A DNA stretch of 64,000 nucleotides from Branchiostoma belcheri (GCF_001625305.1 NW_017802392.1:186001-250000); one strand, 5' to 3'. Counted from the first letter of the stretch, positions 12,664 to 27,600 are shown. Made by a program: numbers and translations. The notes: generated by a model not told the origin, from the sequence alone.

Positions 12664-15600
12664 GTTTGTGTGTGTGTGTCTTTCTCCCTCTTTGCGTGTT
12701 TGTGACCTACAGGAATGGAGTGAAAATAAAGAAAAACATTAGTCTATTACTCACGACTAAAGTTGACTTCGTCCGACTAAAGTTGACTTCGTCCAACACG
12801 TTCGGTCCAGCGGCTTGTCTCTCCGCATCGATCCTTCCAGATTAGCTCTACTGTTTACAGGTCCTTCTCGATTGTTTGTCTGTAGTTCATTTTGGAGGGA
12901 ACTCTGCGTCTTCCCCCCTGTGGTTTTGCATTGTTAGACTTGCTTTGCTAGTCCGAATAGGCAACAGGAGTCTTGTAGCATGGCTTAGCCAGCTCCAACG
13001 CCGCTTGCAGATTATTGTAGATACTGGCTGTTGGTTAGCTCTCACTGGCACTTACATCTGTGATATCGATAAGTATGAGGTCATCTGATGCCTATGACCT
13101 TCCTCAAGCATTCACTATCATAGCATCTAGCTAGGCTCTAGCAAGATTTCTCTACCATACATGAGTGTGGAGAGGACACTGACGTTGGTTTTCATGTGCC
13201 CGGTTTCACAACTATGCAGGAGCTCAAGTGTGGAAATGACCACATTTGAGCTTTGGGAAAGTTTCAGATAAAATTCGCCATCTTTTTTCTGCTCTGAAAA
13301 GGTAAGGTTGTCACTTTAGTAGGAAGTTAGAGGTCACGCAGGTCACGTGGCTGAACGAAGAAGAAAATCGGAGACTTTGGTGTTACCGACAATGTTTCTC
13401 TACTAGGTACACCTCTGCTAGATAAACAAGCAGTTTATGGCTTGAATCTGGGACAAATGCAGTCAGTGGGAGTCAGTGGGAGTTCTCGCTTAACCCCGTC
13501 CTCGCTGGCTGAAACATAGAAATGTCAATAACCGGGCCCATTGTGGTTCAAAACCGCAGATATAACAAAACGTATGCTGGACCTTCTTTTCCTTTAGTTA
13601 AACTGAACAAAATAACAGTTGGTGAGGGGACCCATAGAGAGACTTCATGTAATGCTCAACCAGCTGCCCCACTAGGAGGGCAAGAGCCTTGCCTGGTGGT
13701 CAGGGCAATAAACTACTTGGCAAGAATATTTTGATCAGGCAACAACTACGTGTTAATAGTCTTTGACGTTTCGACTGCAGGCAGATCTTGGGTGGGAAAA
13801 TGGCCAATTTGATACTGTCTTACCCCCACCAAAAGATCTGCTTGGAGATTAGCATCCAGCAAGACCTAGACAGCTCGTCTAGATGATTTCACCTGTAGAT
13901 TATAATCGACGCAACGTGAAGGTAACTAGAATCAACATATTGTCAAGTTCTGTATTCACCACTGCATCCCTCCGAAAACACTGGAGACTGAAGTAATGTC
14001 AGGTCCACCAGGGTAAACACCTTAATTCAAACTTTATTGCACCGTCGTGTCACATAAAACGCGACATTAAGAGATCTACATCTCAAAGACTTACTGGCCC
14101 ATAAAGATAGCACAAGGTTCTTGACGAGAGGTGGTTAATGTTTCTATTAAGGTACCAGTGGTTTTAAATATTCACAATAAACAGGCAAGATACAATCAGA
14201 ACTATACAAAAGTATAAACAAAAACGTGTGTGTGCGCTTGTGCATGTGTGTACCTGTGTGTGTGTTTGTGTATGTGTGTGTGTATGTATGTATGTGTCTG
14301 TGTATTTGTGTGTTTGTGTGTATGTATGTGTGTGTGCATGTGTGTGTGTATCAGTGTGTGTGAGTGAGTGTATGTGTGTGCGTGTGTGTGTGAGTGTATG
14401 TGTGTGTGTGTGTCTGTGAGTGTATGTGTGTGAGTGTGTGTGTGAGTGTGTGTGTATGTTGGTGAGTGCTTGGTTTGTCTCGTTCATCCTAGACACGAAA
14501 TAACAGCAGGTTGAAACTTTATATAGCGGCACAGACTTACTTTTCAACACAACATCAAAAACAGTACACATGTATCACAGAACACAGAAATCACTTTAAA
14601 ATATATCAGCCATCAGTGAAATAAAAGCGCTTTCCATTTTGGGCAAACTATTTATCCTGTGTCCTGGCTGCTCTGCACAATATTGAACATTCCACACATC
14701 AGTCACCAGGCACCATTTACCTGAGAAATACCTCACTGTCGTCTGTCAGGAATAATACTTCATACATTGGAATCCAATATTGGGATATCTAAATTGTCAA
14801 CGCTCTCTTATGAGCCAATACAAAACCCATGGCACATAGAATTCATAAGGCGAGGAATTACCAGAAAGCAATTCAGTTCTTGTTGGGAATTGCTCCTTTT
14901 ATTTCTTGGTACGCCCGATTACAGGCATTCCCAATGCATGCCAATCATGCGCAGTTATTATTAGTTTAAGAAGTGATGTGGAGTATAGGGAGTGAGATTG
15001 TCATCTCTGGTACACATAAAACTGCCATTAGTTATACTCAGGGAATATCGATAAGAAAACAGAAAGTAAAAAAAAAGGGGTTTGGCGGAATTTTCGCACC
15101 TCAGTCCCGAAGGCAGACAATTTGACATAAATGAAGCCGAGAGACAATTTATTAAGAGGTTTTATTCAGCAAAGAAGGTTACTTATAAATTTAAAAGTTT
15201 GCTTAATTGGTTCAAATGGTACAGATATGAAGATGACAGACTTGCCGTCTTCACAGTAGTACCTCTTGTAAAGATGAACAATATCAAAACGTCTAATCGT
15301 TCATTTAGAACGTTTTCATAACTCGATGTAGATTAGAACATTGATCGTTCTTGAGTATTGCCTTGATTATTTTGTACGAAAAACCGTCTCACTTCTTTAA
15401 ATACCGTCGTCCTTGACTTACTTGCCAATTGGCCATTGTCATATATTGGGATCAATGCAGACAACTTCTTTGAGGCTCCAGGGGACATAATTGTGGCAAT
15501 TTTTTTCATACTTCAGCGAATGATTTCATCAGGTCGTCAAGAGACTATATATGACAGTTATTGATTCAACAAGAAGTGTGTTTTTAAATCCAACGTTTTG

Positions 15601-18600
15601 ATCACCATTAATAAATATATGAATTGCTTGGAAGAATGGTTTATTGTATGTAAAAACAACAAGAAGCATTTCAGTCTCCAGACTGAATTACACATTCCCT
15701 TACATGACTTACTTGCCAATTTGCCGTTGTCATATATTGGGATCATTGCAGCCAAATTCTTTGAGGCTGTAGGGGACATAATTGTGGCAACTTTTTTCAA
15801 AGCCAAGAGGGAATGATTTCATCAGGTCGTCAAGAGACTATATATGACAGTTATTGATTCAACAACAAGTGTGTTTTTAAATCCAACGTTTTGATCACCA
15901 TTAATAAATATATGAATGGCTTATAAGAATGGTTTATTGTATGTAAAAACAACAAGAAGCATTTCAGTCTCCAGACTGAATTACACATTCCCTTACATGT
16001 ATCAAAATCACAATTTTTAATCACACTAAATTACAATTCCTCCGTGCTGCACAGCAGGTAGTATCCAATTCATATAGGAATCTGACAAAGTAGGGAATGG
16101 GTGAGTCCCCAAATCACTTTGTTCTACTTTTAATTGTCCTCAGCCTGTATAGATAACAAATACCCCATCTGTCACACTCTTCAGGGCTATGGCACCTAGA
16201 TGCAGTACGAATCAGAACCAATCATTTTTGTTGCTCTGAAGAAGGTCACCAAAACCCCACTGGTTGTTGGTTAAAAGAGTTTTCTTATACATCAATACCA
16301 TGCTGTTTAATGCAGTCTGCCTCATAGCCACTACCTACAAACCAATCGGTGGACGGAAACCGATCAGGACTGTACACAGATGATGAAGCTATGAACAAAG
16401 AGCTGTAACGGTTATTAGCTGTTCGTGTTGTATGGGTAATTATGTTTACCGAAGGAAAACATTTTGTTTTTGCTCCGTTTCTTCCTCTTCTTCTTCTCCA
16501 AACAGTGACCTATGACATGATTTGTTGACGTCTGTCACCATAGTGACTGGTTTTGGGTTACATAATGTTGCAATTTCATGGTATGCTCTGCTCCTGTACT
16601 AGTAGTGCAATGTATTTGAATGTGTTTGAGTAAGAATTAACAGAGCAGACCATGTCCTAATAGGTAAACATTATGCATTTGCTTTGCAAATGTTACTTCT
16701 CTAGTTTAATCAATAAGTTTGTTTAATCAACATTGCAGCATTTAGACGCGATGGGATAGACCATATCGACTAAGCTAGCTAAATCATGACATGAATATAG
16801 AAATTTGCTTTTGCAATAGCATTAAACTTACTTACATAAAACCAATTAAACTGCAGATTGTGACTGCTGAATGCGTCATTTGGTAGTACAGCTTAAATTT
16901 ACCGGTTGATCCGTTATTCATTAAATTTTTGACAACTTAAGCCTGAAGCTCTACAGTGTTGTGGTGTGTTTTGACACGGAAGGGTAATTATCACAGCAAA
17001 GCTTTTCATGTAAAATACCAGATTGGCCCGGCGTACAATTATATTTATTTATTTATTTATTGGTTCGGCTGGTACAACACAGCCAGGACAGCCCAACTAG
17101 CTTGAAGCTTTTATTAAGGGCTTGTCCTGGCGAAAAAGTGTGGTTAAATACATACATGTGACATAAACTCTTAAAAACATCTTAATTACATAGGGTCAAC
17201 AAATTTTGGTCATTATTATATACAAATTACATACAATGCAATTACATACCGTAAGATTGGTGAAAATGAATATGTACCGTCTTATACAGAAAACTGGTCT
17301 CCAAGGGAGAGACTTTAGCTTTGAATGACGCTAGGGATAAAGCTGTCTGTGTGTCCTGTAGAAATAGAAGAGCTTTATTGCACGACAATTGTACATGGTA
17401 CAATGTATGGCAAACTACATAAAGAGAGTAACAAACAATAAAAAATAAATGTTGGATAAGACCTAATGTCGACTAAAACATATCTTAATTATTCAAAAAG
17501 TAAGGGCTAGCACAAGTCTTTGATAAAGTGTTACAATCGAGTTGGCTAATCACAAGTTTCGGTATTTTTTCTAATAACAAAGCATTCCTTTATATATCTA
17601 CCTGTATTTGCGTTGTGGGAACCATTACATGTAAAGATATATGCAAATCTGTCTACAACATCGAGAAATATATCCATATGATCTACGGAACACCATTTCG
17701 GTAGCTGGAAGCCGAGGGCAAATGTTTAGTTAATGAATGGGGCAGCTTTCATCGGGCCCATTCGTTCCGTGTCAACAGAGATTAAATCTATTATTCCTGA
17801 CTAATGTAATTCCTCCCCACGCGACTCTGGAGGGCTCTTATCATAAAACAGTTGTTAAGACCAGGAAAAAATCAATTCATTCACTGATATATTTGTTGGA
17901 CATCGGGAGCTGCAATCTCCCTTGAGAGTCACTCTATATAGAGTGTAAACCGTAGGGCTAAATGTCGTTATGGAGGCCTGGATGATGATAAAAATCAGCT
18001 GTTTACACGGGTAAAATCATCCGTTTTATGCTAACTTATAACTCAGTCTTTTCAGAAAGACTGAAATTGGTGCAATAATCGACAAATAAATCCTATTGCA
18101 CAGACGTGTTCGTAACAATCCAAATTTATCGTATCTTCACAAGACGTTCAAAAAACTGAATATCCCATGCGGCTTTAGAATGGAAATGCCCCCCTCCCCC
18201 TAATATTGCAGACCGGAGTAGCAAAGCAGTATTGTAAGTCAACAAGGAGACCAGTAATTCATGTCGTTTTTCTAAGCCCACCTGATAACCGTGTCCACCA
18301 CTTTCTCGATGATGGTGAAGAGGCGTTTTATTGCTCTTTATGGGAAACCGTTAAGACGGCCTTTGATGTCCATCCCTTCTAGCTTGGCCCCAGTAATAGC
18401 TTAGCCAAGGGGTCGGCGGAAGGTTACTGCTTTCTTCCTCAGTCAGTATGTGTGTTTTTTTTATCCAGAATCAAGCTGCAAGATTCTGCACGAACAACTA
18501 TCAAAGGGGCGCTAGTGTAACGTAAATGAAAAGAAACCTACAGTAGAATGTCCAGACTGTGCATGATGTACAAAATGACTAATAAACTAGTGGACGTACC

Positions 18601-21600
18601 AACCACTAAGTATCTGAAGAACGAGAAACAGTCATGTCTTCAAATATCAGAGTTATCAACCAAGAATTGAGGTATTCAAAAACTCGTATTTCCCCAGAAC
18701 TATCGTAGACTGGAACTCGCTGCCACCAAGCACAATTGGGGCATCATCACTAGAAAGCTTTAAACAACTCCTGCAATCAAATGTGCAAAGATTGAGTGTA
18801 ACAAGTCGTTCGGTGTGATATAGCTAGCTGCCACCACGCCGTGTGCCTGCGAAGCTGGTGTGTTACGCCGAAGGGCGGTTATACCGGCTATACAGATACA
18901 GAAGCTGGTGTGTTACGCCGAAGGGCGGTTATACCGGCTATACAGATACAGAAGCTGGTGTGTTACGCCGAATGACGGTTATACCGGCTATACAGATACA
19001 GAAGCTGGTGTGTTACGCCGAAGGGCGGTTATACCGGCTATACAGATACAGATAAAGATACACTGTCTCATGCCTGCTGCATACCGTTGTGCCACCAACC
19101 ATTCATATCCCATATCCTCCAGGTCCCGCTTTACACCAAGCTTACTGCTTCCCTTCCCTTCCCTTCCCTTCCCTTCCCTTCCCTGTTGGGTTGCAGTTTG
19201 AAGCCGCCCTACCGCTATGGGCTGTCGAGATGAACTAGTGGATCGCAATGAATTTGCTCTATCCTCACCTCGTCCATGAATAACTTTCGTTGTGACGTAT
19301 GTAATAAAGAAATTAGATCAGAGCAAAATGTCAAGATGCAAAACCAAAAGAGTAGATCTTTTGAGGGAATACCTTTTGTCATGAAGTTTTCTTCTGAAAT
19401 GCGATTTGAGTGAAAACTGTTTGTTCTTGCATTGTATTTTGCACGTTGTTTAGCGCTAAAAAATAAATAAGCATTTTCTTCATTGTTTTCTTTGAAGCCT
19501 CGTCTTTGCAAACTTTTGAGTCTTTAGATCCAGCTCACCAGTCACGTAACCACAGTCAGCAAAGTTAATGAAGTAAAGCGCAAACGAGACTGGTTTTACT
19601 GGACGACAACAGAATCGTTAGAAAACCCGCCCTGAGACTAATGAAGCAGATCTGCTGCAATCGATTTTCAAATCAAATGTTCAACTGTACTTCCATTTCC
19701 GCCTAAAGCCCCCTGATCACCATGGATTTGGCGGTGTAAAATCCGCAATTTTCTGGGACTTGTCGGGGTTTTACGGAATGAAATAACGCAATCGTGAACA
19801 AAGCCATACGTTAAAGTCGTCCAAAGTTGGGTAAAACCCGTTAACCACCAGAAAAGGTCCATACATGACTCCGGGACATGTGAGTCCAAATGCGTCCATA
19901 GAAGAATTATCTGTGCAAATGTTAGACAAGATGGACTGAAAAGGAAAGTTAGATATTTGTCGAAGAGAAACGTATTTTCGACTGTAAATTTTTACACTCA
20001 TCGGATTGTAATGATTTTATATAGGCTTAAATGAACGCATGGATTTTCTGAAGTATATAGAAAATGATTATTTAATGGGGCTAGTTATTACATGTCAGTC
20101 GCAATTGGTGTTAAGTATGCAAAGTAATTATGTGAAGGTGATCTACTTTCGGACGGCAATGTCAGTCAAGGTAAAGTATTGATGATGAGAGACAACAGAT
20201 AGAACGAAAACAAGACATTTGGGATTTGGCACTCCCAGCCCCGAGAACAGACAGACAGAAAGCTCCTGTTCTGTATAACGGGAGCTTTCTGGCTAATTTG
20301 CATCATCTTGTCTTGACCTGTCTGACTTTTGTTCCTTTTTCGACTTCCAAAAATTTGTCTTCACTTTATTTGCATATCAATAAATAGTTTGTGCTTATAA
20401 ACCTGCATTTCCCCTCTGGTCTCTCAGTCACTGACGAAAGCTAGTGGATACTAGCTGAAACGTCTGACGTTTTCAAAATCATATCCAGTTGCTTGAGTAA
20501 CTGCTTTTTGGAGTATCGTATTACCTGGATGTCTAACCTTCATCGACGAAAACAAGACATGTTTCGTAATGGATAGAACGCAAGATCATAGCTTTGTCTT
20601 TCTACCAGTTCGGCCGTCACGCCACGACCACATGACGGTCAAAATCACGTCTCGTATCATATTCTTTTTATGATATTAAGGGCTTCTCAAACCCAATTTA
20701 GTCGTCGTATAGTCAAAGCTCGATCACCGCCTTAGTGGAAAGGGAATGTTATGGACAGAATATGATAATTTGTCTTTCATTATAGTAACTATAGCTTATA
20801 GCTAAAGGGATTTGTGTTACAAGAAGACTTAAGGGAACAATGTTCCTTACATGTCAACACCTTAAGAACATCCTGAGTTGATGGAAATGATAGGTGACTG
20901 GGTGATGGAAATGCCACTTAGTATTTTAAAACAAACTAATAAGGATACAAAACTTGGGCCCGCCAAAATTAATTTGAACCATTCGTTCTCATTAGAGATT
21001 CGCCCGAATCGTCAAGATTGCTAAACTCATACATTTCTCTGATCTAATCTATACCTTACAAGTAAGTGTCTAATTAGAGACAGGGTTTTCTGATGGATGT
21101 ACTCTGCTGTAGGCTGCTCGGTGATGCCACAGGGTGTCGCCGCCATCTTGTCTTTTGTGGCGTCGGGTGTTGTAGTGGTTAGAGCGTTCGACTATGAAGC
21201 GGGGAGCCCCGGGTTCGATCCCGTGTCATACCCGGGACATGTCTGGACATGCGCCCCGACGTTGTGCCCTTGGGAAAGGCACTTTACACAACCTTCCTCA
21301 CTCCACCCAGGTGTAAATGGGTACCTAACTTCGGTTGGGGAAAGTCGTATTGAGGTCACCTTGTGGCGCCGAATGGCAGCCGCACAGACCCTTGCGACAG
21401 TTCCACAAAAATTAGTGGAACAAATATGTGGAACATCACATAATTGGTTATTATGTGATACCTGCATCAATTCAGCCGTAATAAAGGCTGCGACTGCACG
21501 GGTACTGTTTGGACAATAAAGAAAAACCATTTATTATTATTACACTGTGCCTTTATTCTTTTTCTGATTTTATTTTTTTTAGAAATAAAATCTGCCCTAG

Positions 21601-24600
21601 AAATGAAATCTCCCCTCTTACGTATTATACATATTTCATGAGAAGCTGAAAAAATGACGGATATCAAATATGATCATTTGTTTTAGCTGGCGAGGTCCAT
21701 GCCAAGATAGAAATACCAAAGAATTACATATTCTATCTAAAATAATGTCATCAACTTTATTTACAATATCATGCCCGAAGGCCAATTGCTTTTACGATCA
21801 AGTATACTACACAGTGCAATACAATAATAGAAGACAACAACTGTCTTGAAAACTTCTACTTCTACTACTACGCTAGCTATTATGGGGTTCTTTGAAAATA
21901 TGTATATATAAGTATTGACTAAACCTGCGAAGCTATCACTTGTCAGCATACCAACAACAAAAGGGTAGCATCTGTGTCCATAATATTACCAGGGTCCATA
22001 ATATCGCCACCTTGAGAAATAGTGTGCTTAAAGATATTTTTACTGCAACATACCCTAGGTATGTACATTTGATGTGTGAAGGAGTGCATACCAAAAGTAT
22101 GTTGCAGTAAAAATATCTTTAAGCACACTGTTTCTCAAGGTGGCGATATTATGGACCCTGGTGATATTATGGACACAGATGTTATATATATATATAAGTA
22201 TTGACTAAACCTGCGAAGTTATCACTTGTCAGCATACCAACAACAAAAGGGTACATATATTAGTAAATAATGGTTTAATTTTAAATTCTTTAATTCACTT
22301 GCTAAATGCAATTTTTTAAATCCACATCAGCACCTGATAATACGCAGTGCACATTACTAATTGTATCAGATCTTCATTAACTTTTTTTACACAAAACAGG
22401 CTGCTCTTTGATGGCCCAGGGTGTCGCCGCCATCTTGTCCTCAACCTCCTGCTCATCTAACCTGATGCTGCAGTCTGTGTGTGACGTCATGCACGTACCT
22501 CACATCTTCGTGTCACGTGACACGTGTGACGTCACTCCGGACACAAAGTACACCCTGAGTATGAACCCAGCGGCGTTTGAGGTGGACAGAGCTCTGTCTG
22601 ATATCATCAGGCAGCAGAGGTGGAGGACCATGGTGGTCCTGTATGATGATGAGCTAGGTATGTACAAAATAAAAATATATAATTACACACACATATAGGC
22701 CACATCGATTTAATTCTATGGATAACATCATCTGAAGACCCCCAAACTAGTGCGCGCGGTCAAAAATAAAAATGCTACTAAACCAGAGGAAAACAAAGTT
22801 CATATTGTGAATTCGCGGCAGTACTTAGCGACGTATACGACAAGCCGGCACTTGCTGGCTTTTTGCGGAATTTATTAATCGGCACTTTACGCATGTACTG
22901 AGTTCTTGAGTCGTTGAGCTTTGAATTCGATAGCTTGGGTGCTCGGCTCCGTATTGTCGCTAACTACCATGGACTGCCCAGACCTAGAGCCAGGCCAGAG
23001 CCTCGGCGGACGTGATTCTTTTTGAGGGCGACAATGCGCGCGTGGATGTCATCCATAAAATTTAATTGGTGTGACCACACATTGAATACAGAGGCATACA
23101 CAAACACCCAATTACCTGTAGAAATGGTCAATAGTTTTCAAATAACTTTCAATAGGATATATTATGTTGTAGAGTCGGCATAAAGGTATTTTTTCGTGAT
23201 TAGTAATACTTCTTCGAACAGCTCAGCTGTACTTACTCTCCAAGCACAGGTTTGGGTTTTGGGGGTATTTTTAGCGTGTTTTTAGGCTTTCTTTATCGGG
23301 GTTTTTTTTTTGCACCAAACCAAAAANNNNNNNNNNNNNNNNNNNNNNNNNNNNNNNNNNNNNNNNNNNNNNNNNNNNNNNNNNNNNNNNNNNNNNNNNN
23401 NNNNNNNNNNNNNNNNNNNNNNNNNNNNNNNNNNNNNNNNNNNNNNNNNNNNNNNNNNNNNNNNNNNNNNNNNNNNNNNNNNNNNNNNNNNNNNNNNNNN
23501 NNNNNNNNNNNNNNNNNNNNNNNNNNNNNNNNNNNNNNNNNNNNNNNNNNNNNNNNNNNNNNNNNNNNNNNNNNNNNNNNNNNNNNNNNNNNNNNNNNNN
23601 NNNNNNNNNNNNNNNNNNNNNNNNNNNNNNNNNNNNNNNNNNNNNNNNNNNNNNNNNNNNNNNNNNNNNNNNNNNNNNNNNNNNNNNNNNNNNNNNNNNN
23701 NNNNNNNNNNNNNNNNNNNNNNNNNNNNNNNNNNNNNNNNNNNNNNNNNNNNNNNNNNNNNNNNNNNNNNNNNNNNNNNNNNNNNNNNNNNNNNNNNNNN
23801 NNNNNNNNNNNNNNNNNNNNNNNNNNNNNNNNNNNNNNNNNNNNNNNNNNNNNNNNNNNNNNNNNNNNNNNNNNNNNNNNNNNNNNNNNNNNNNNNNNNN
23901 NNNNNNNNNNNNNNNNNNNNNNNNNNNNNNNNNNNNNNNNNNNNNNNNNNNNNNNNNNNNNNNNNNNNNNNNNNNNNNNNNNNNNNNNNNNNNNNNNNNN
24001 NNNNNNNNNNNNNNNNATTCTTCCGTTGTGACTTCTGTTCTTCTGTTCTTAATCCAATGGGTGTATGTGTACATAGAGGTCTTCATTCATTCATTCATTC
24101 ATTTATTGTATCTGCAGTAATGCAAACATTTTCTCCAATGTTCTACAATAACTTCCCACATAAAAGTCACTAGGAGTGATTACGATTTAATAGAGAATCA
24201 TGGCTGTACACCAGAGGACAAAATGCAAACAATGTTTTTCGTTGCATGAGATGACTACGTTCATTTAACACATACTATTTATACTAAAGTAATCGGTACA
24301 ACAGTCACATAATTATCGCCATGAAACAAACTTAGAATGTACTAAAATAGTGTGAACAAATGAATCCGTCTAGTATCGTGTGGTAGGCACTTGGATGGGC
24401 AAATTCGTCGCTCGCCGAGATGACCAAATTTGCGATGGGCCGAGTTGGTAATGGTCCGAGTCGTCCTGATTCCAGCATTTTCTTTCTCCTCAGCGTTCAG
24501 CAGGGCGGAGACGCTCCTGTTGTTGACCAGAGGTCTGGTTCCTGAGATCATCTTACTCCGGCTGCCGTCTCTCTCCAACGGCAGCGACACCAAAGTCACC

Positions 24601-27600
24601 CTGCCGAGGGTCAGTGAAGACCCAAAGACCCTCTTCAAACACGCTGTTCTACTCTGTACTGTGGAGAACAGCATCAGCGTCATCAATGAGGTATGGAATG
24701 GGTAATGCTAAGGTCACAATCCCCGCCCGGGGCCCGGCCGGACAGTTTCCAGAATGATTTGAAAGTAATGAACAGAATGACACGAAAGGTAACAAACCCA
24801 CAAACGGTGAAAAACCATGAGTAATATTTGTGTATATTGTTGACGCAAACAGCCCGGCCGGGCCCCGGACTGGAAATGTGCCCAACGAAATTGAAAATGA
24901 AAAAAAAGCATATCAAAAATATACACAAATTATGATCATGATTATCTTTTTGTTTCTTTGTGTGATTTATTGTCTTTTATAACATTTTTAAACATTCTAG
25001 CAATAAGGTACAGTCAGGAACAGTGTTCCAAGCCCCATGATATAAAAGACAAGAAAACACAAAAAAGGTGAAATCATGAGTTCTTCTTGAAGAGAAGAGA
25101 AGACGAGAAGAGGGGACTAGAAAACGAGAAGAGAAAATAAGACGAGAAGGCGCAGGAAAGCTGCAGCTACCCAGTCACCACCAGCACAGAGTTTCACATG
25201 TCCATCCTGCTACGGGACTTGCAGGTCAAGGATCGGGCTGTACAGCCACATGAGGGCCTGCATAGGACAACTTTCCTAGAATCTTCGGACACGAAGTACC
25301 GCCATCATGCTTACTTACTTACTTACTTACTTAGGACCTTCGCCCCTGCCAGGGCATAGGCCACCTATGATGTTATTTCACTGCACTTGTCTCTCTGGGA
25401 TTCTTCCTCAGGTCCTGCCAGCTGGTGCTGATACTCTCATCTCCTCCTCCGTGTCCCTTCTCCAGCTGTTCTAGGGTCTATCCCTCTTCCTCTTACCCTG
25501 TGGATTCCAGGTCAGGGCCTGCTGAGTGATAGTGTTGGCTTTCCTCAACGTGTGTCCTATCCAGGACCATTTCTTCTTAAGTATCTGTTCTCTGATGGGT
25601 TTCTGACCTGCTCTGTCCCACAGCTCCTGGTTGCTGATTCTGTCCCACCACCTTATCTTGAAGATTCGTCTGAGACAGGTGTTGATGAAAGTCTGTAACC
25701 AGTGCTGTGTGGCTCTTGTTGTTCTCTATGTTTCCGAACCATAGAGGATGACTGATTTGACATTGGAGCTGAAGCCGAAGTTTGGTGGCTCTGCGTATTC
25801 CTCTGGAGGCCCAGACCTTTCTTAGCATAATGAACGCTGCCCTTGCCTACCAGCCATCATCATGTTTACTGTATGTTGTCTCGCTGTATGTTACAATGTC
25901 TTGTGTAATATTGCTGGGTCTCCTTGGAAAACAGCTTATACAAGCTGAATTGGGGCTACCCAGCCGTCTTGAGATGAAATAAATAAATAAATTTGGGTAT
26001 ATTGTTATTTGTCATTGACGTTAACAGCCCGGCCGGGCCCCGGGTAGTAAGCATCACTGGGGTGGTAACGGTTTTATGGGGTCAAACATGGTTGTTTGAA
26101 TATGTCAATCATTTCATAGTAACCTCCAGTAGACATCATGGAGGATATTCAGAATGTGCTATGTTTATTTATATACCATATCTGAATGGAGGGTGATTAG
26201 AGGGTTCCAACTTACTAATTTATCATGCGTGCTGAATAAAATCATGTAGAAATATTAAAAAAACTGAAGTGATTCTGGCTCCCGTGGTATCACTTCACCG
26301 CACATCCAATATCAGTATTTGACAAATTTCCTGGCTTAGTAATTTGGAAGGTAACAGAAGGAAATCCCGGGAAGGAGTATCCAACCCGGTACTGTATTGA
26401 TCGCGCTGTTCATCACCGCTGCCGCGGAATTAGCTCTGTTGTTCTGGAGCCTTGGATCGGAACCGGCATCGGTTGTTCGCAGTGGGAATGTTGCTGTCAT
26501 CTCTCATCGGAGCGGAACTAAGCCGACAGAGACGCGGGGGAGTCAGATGATTTCCTCTGGGACAGAAGACTCTTATTCCTGATCTTTTCGGATTACGGGT
26601 CAATGTTCTTCATCATACCTCAAGATCATGTTCGCTGACATGACGAATGGACCGGTCCAAAATAGATATGGGGGTCGTGTCTCAGGATGGTGAATATTTC
26701 AGAGGGAGGCTGGGCGGCTGTAAATTGTTTGGTTTGTTGCCAGCACCACCTTTTGTGATTGAACCTGTAAGTAAGTAAGAAGATTAGTTGATAAGGTGAG
26801 CAATGATTTGCCTGTTCTGGAATGTACTTCAAAATGTTTTGGTTTGTGACAAACGTAGGCGATACAAACTGATAAGAATACCTTTAATTGTTTTGTTTTG
26901 TTTATTTATTGAACCAGGGACACAACATATCGTCCAAAAGGGTGGTTTTCAGTGTGCCCTGAAGGGCAAGCCCCAAACACATAAATACTAGAAATACAAC
27001 ATAAAGTAAGTGCGGAATTAACAAACTTATGTACAATCAATGAACAAATTAAAATAAAGTAACTTAATGGTAAGCAGGAACGTAGCGTAACAGAAGAAGA
27101 AATGGTCAAAACTAGGCATTACAATAAAAAATAAACAAATCAATGGGGAAAGTAATACATTTTGATAACAATTTTGCGGTTGTTGAGGGAGTCACATGGC
27201 AGAGTTCTCATGGCTGAAAAGCGTCCTCCAGACTTGGAACTCCATCGGAAATCGAAGATCAGTGCTTTTAAGTGCTCTCAGACACACAAGTATTATGTAA
27301 GAGGGTGGACCTGTGTATAGTTTTATTACTTACTTACATAGTTCGAGCGGGAGCTCGAACCAATGCAGAAAGTCTCCTCCATAACACTTGGTCTTCCATG
27401 GCCCTTAGCAATTCATTACTATCATTCAGATCAGTGTCACATCGTAGGTCGTCTAAGTAGGTGACTCTGGGTCTACCACTTTTTCTTTTTCCCTTTGCAG
27501 TAGGCTCCCAAAGAACCAGATGGAATGAAAAGCCTCACTTTAATCCTGCGTGGTAGACTGGGTTTCTATATCGTTATTGTTTTATTTTGAATGTCAATTA

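Noticed and set aside
12475-12845. Open frames rich in Val/Cys through (TG)n repeats
   Set aside because: They follow the dinucleotide repeat in several frames and have no domain; the 14164-14571 and 57033-57266 frames are the same kind of artefact.
18851-19050. CRISPR array
   Set aside because: Repeats are directly adjacent without unique spacers, in a eukaryotic genome, and derive from a LINE tail.
21165-21233. Genuine tRNA gene
   Set aside because: A and B boxes are present, but the cloverleaf is imperfect and a SINE body and AT-rich tail follow directly, so it is the head of a retroposon.
23252-24173. Open frames of 260-287 codons across the gap
   Set aside because: They consist of undetermined residues over the N run.
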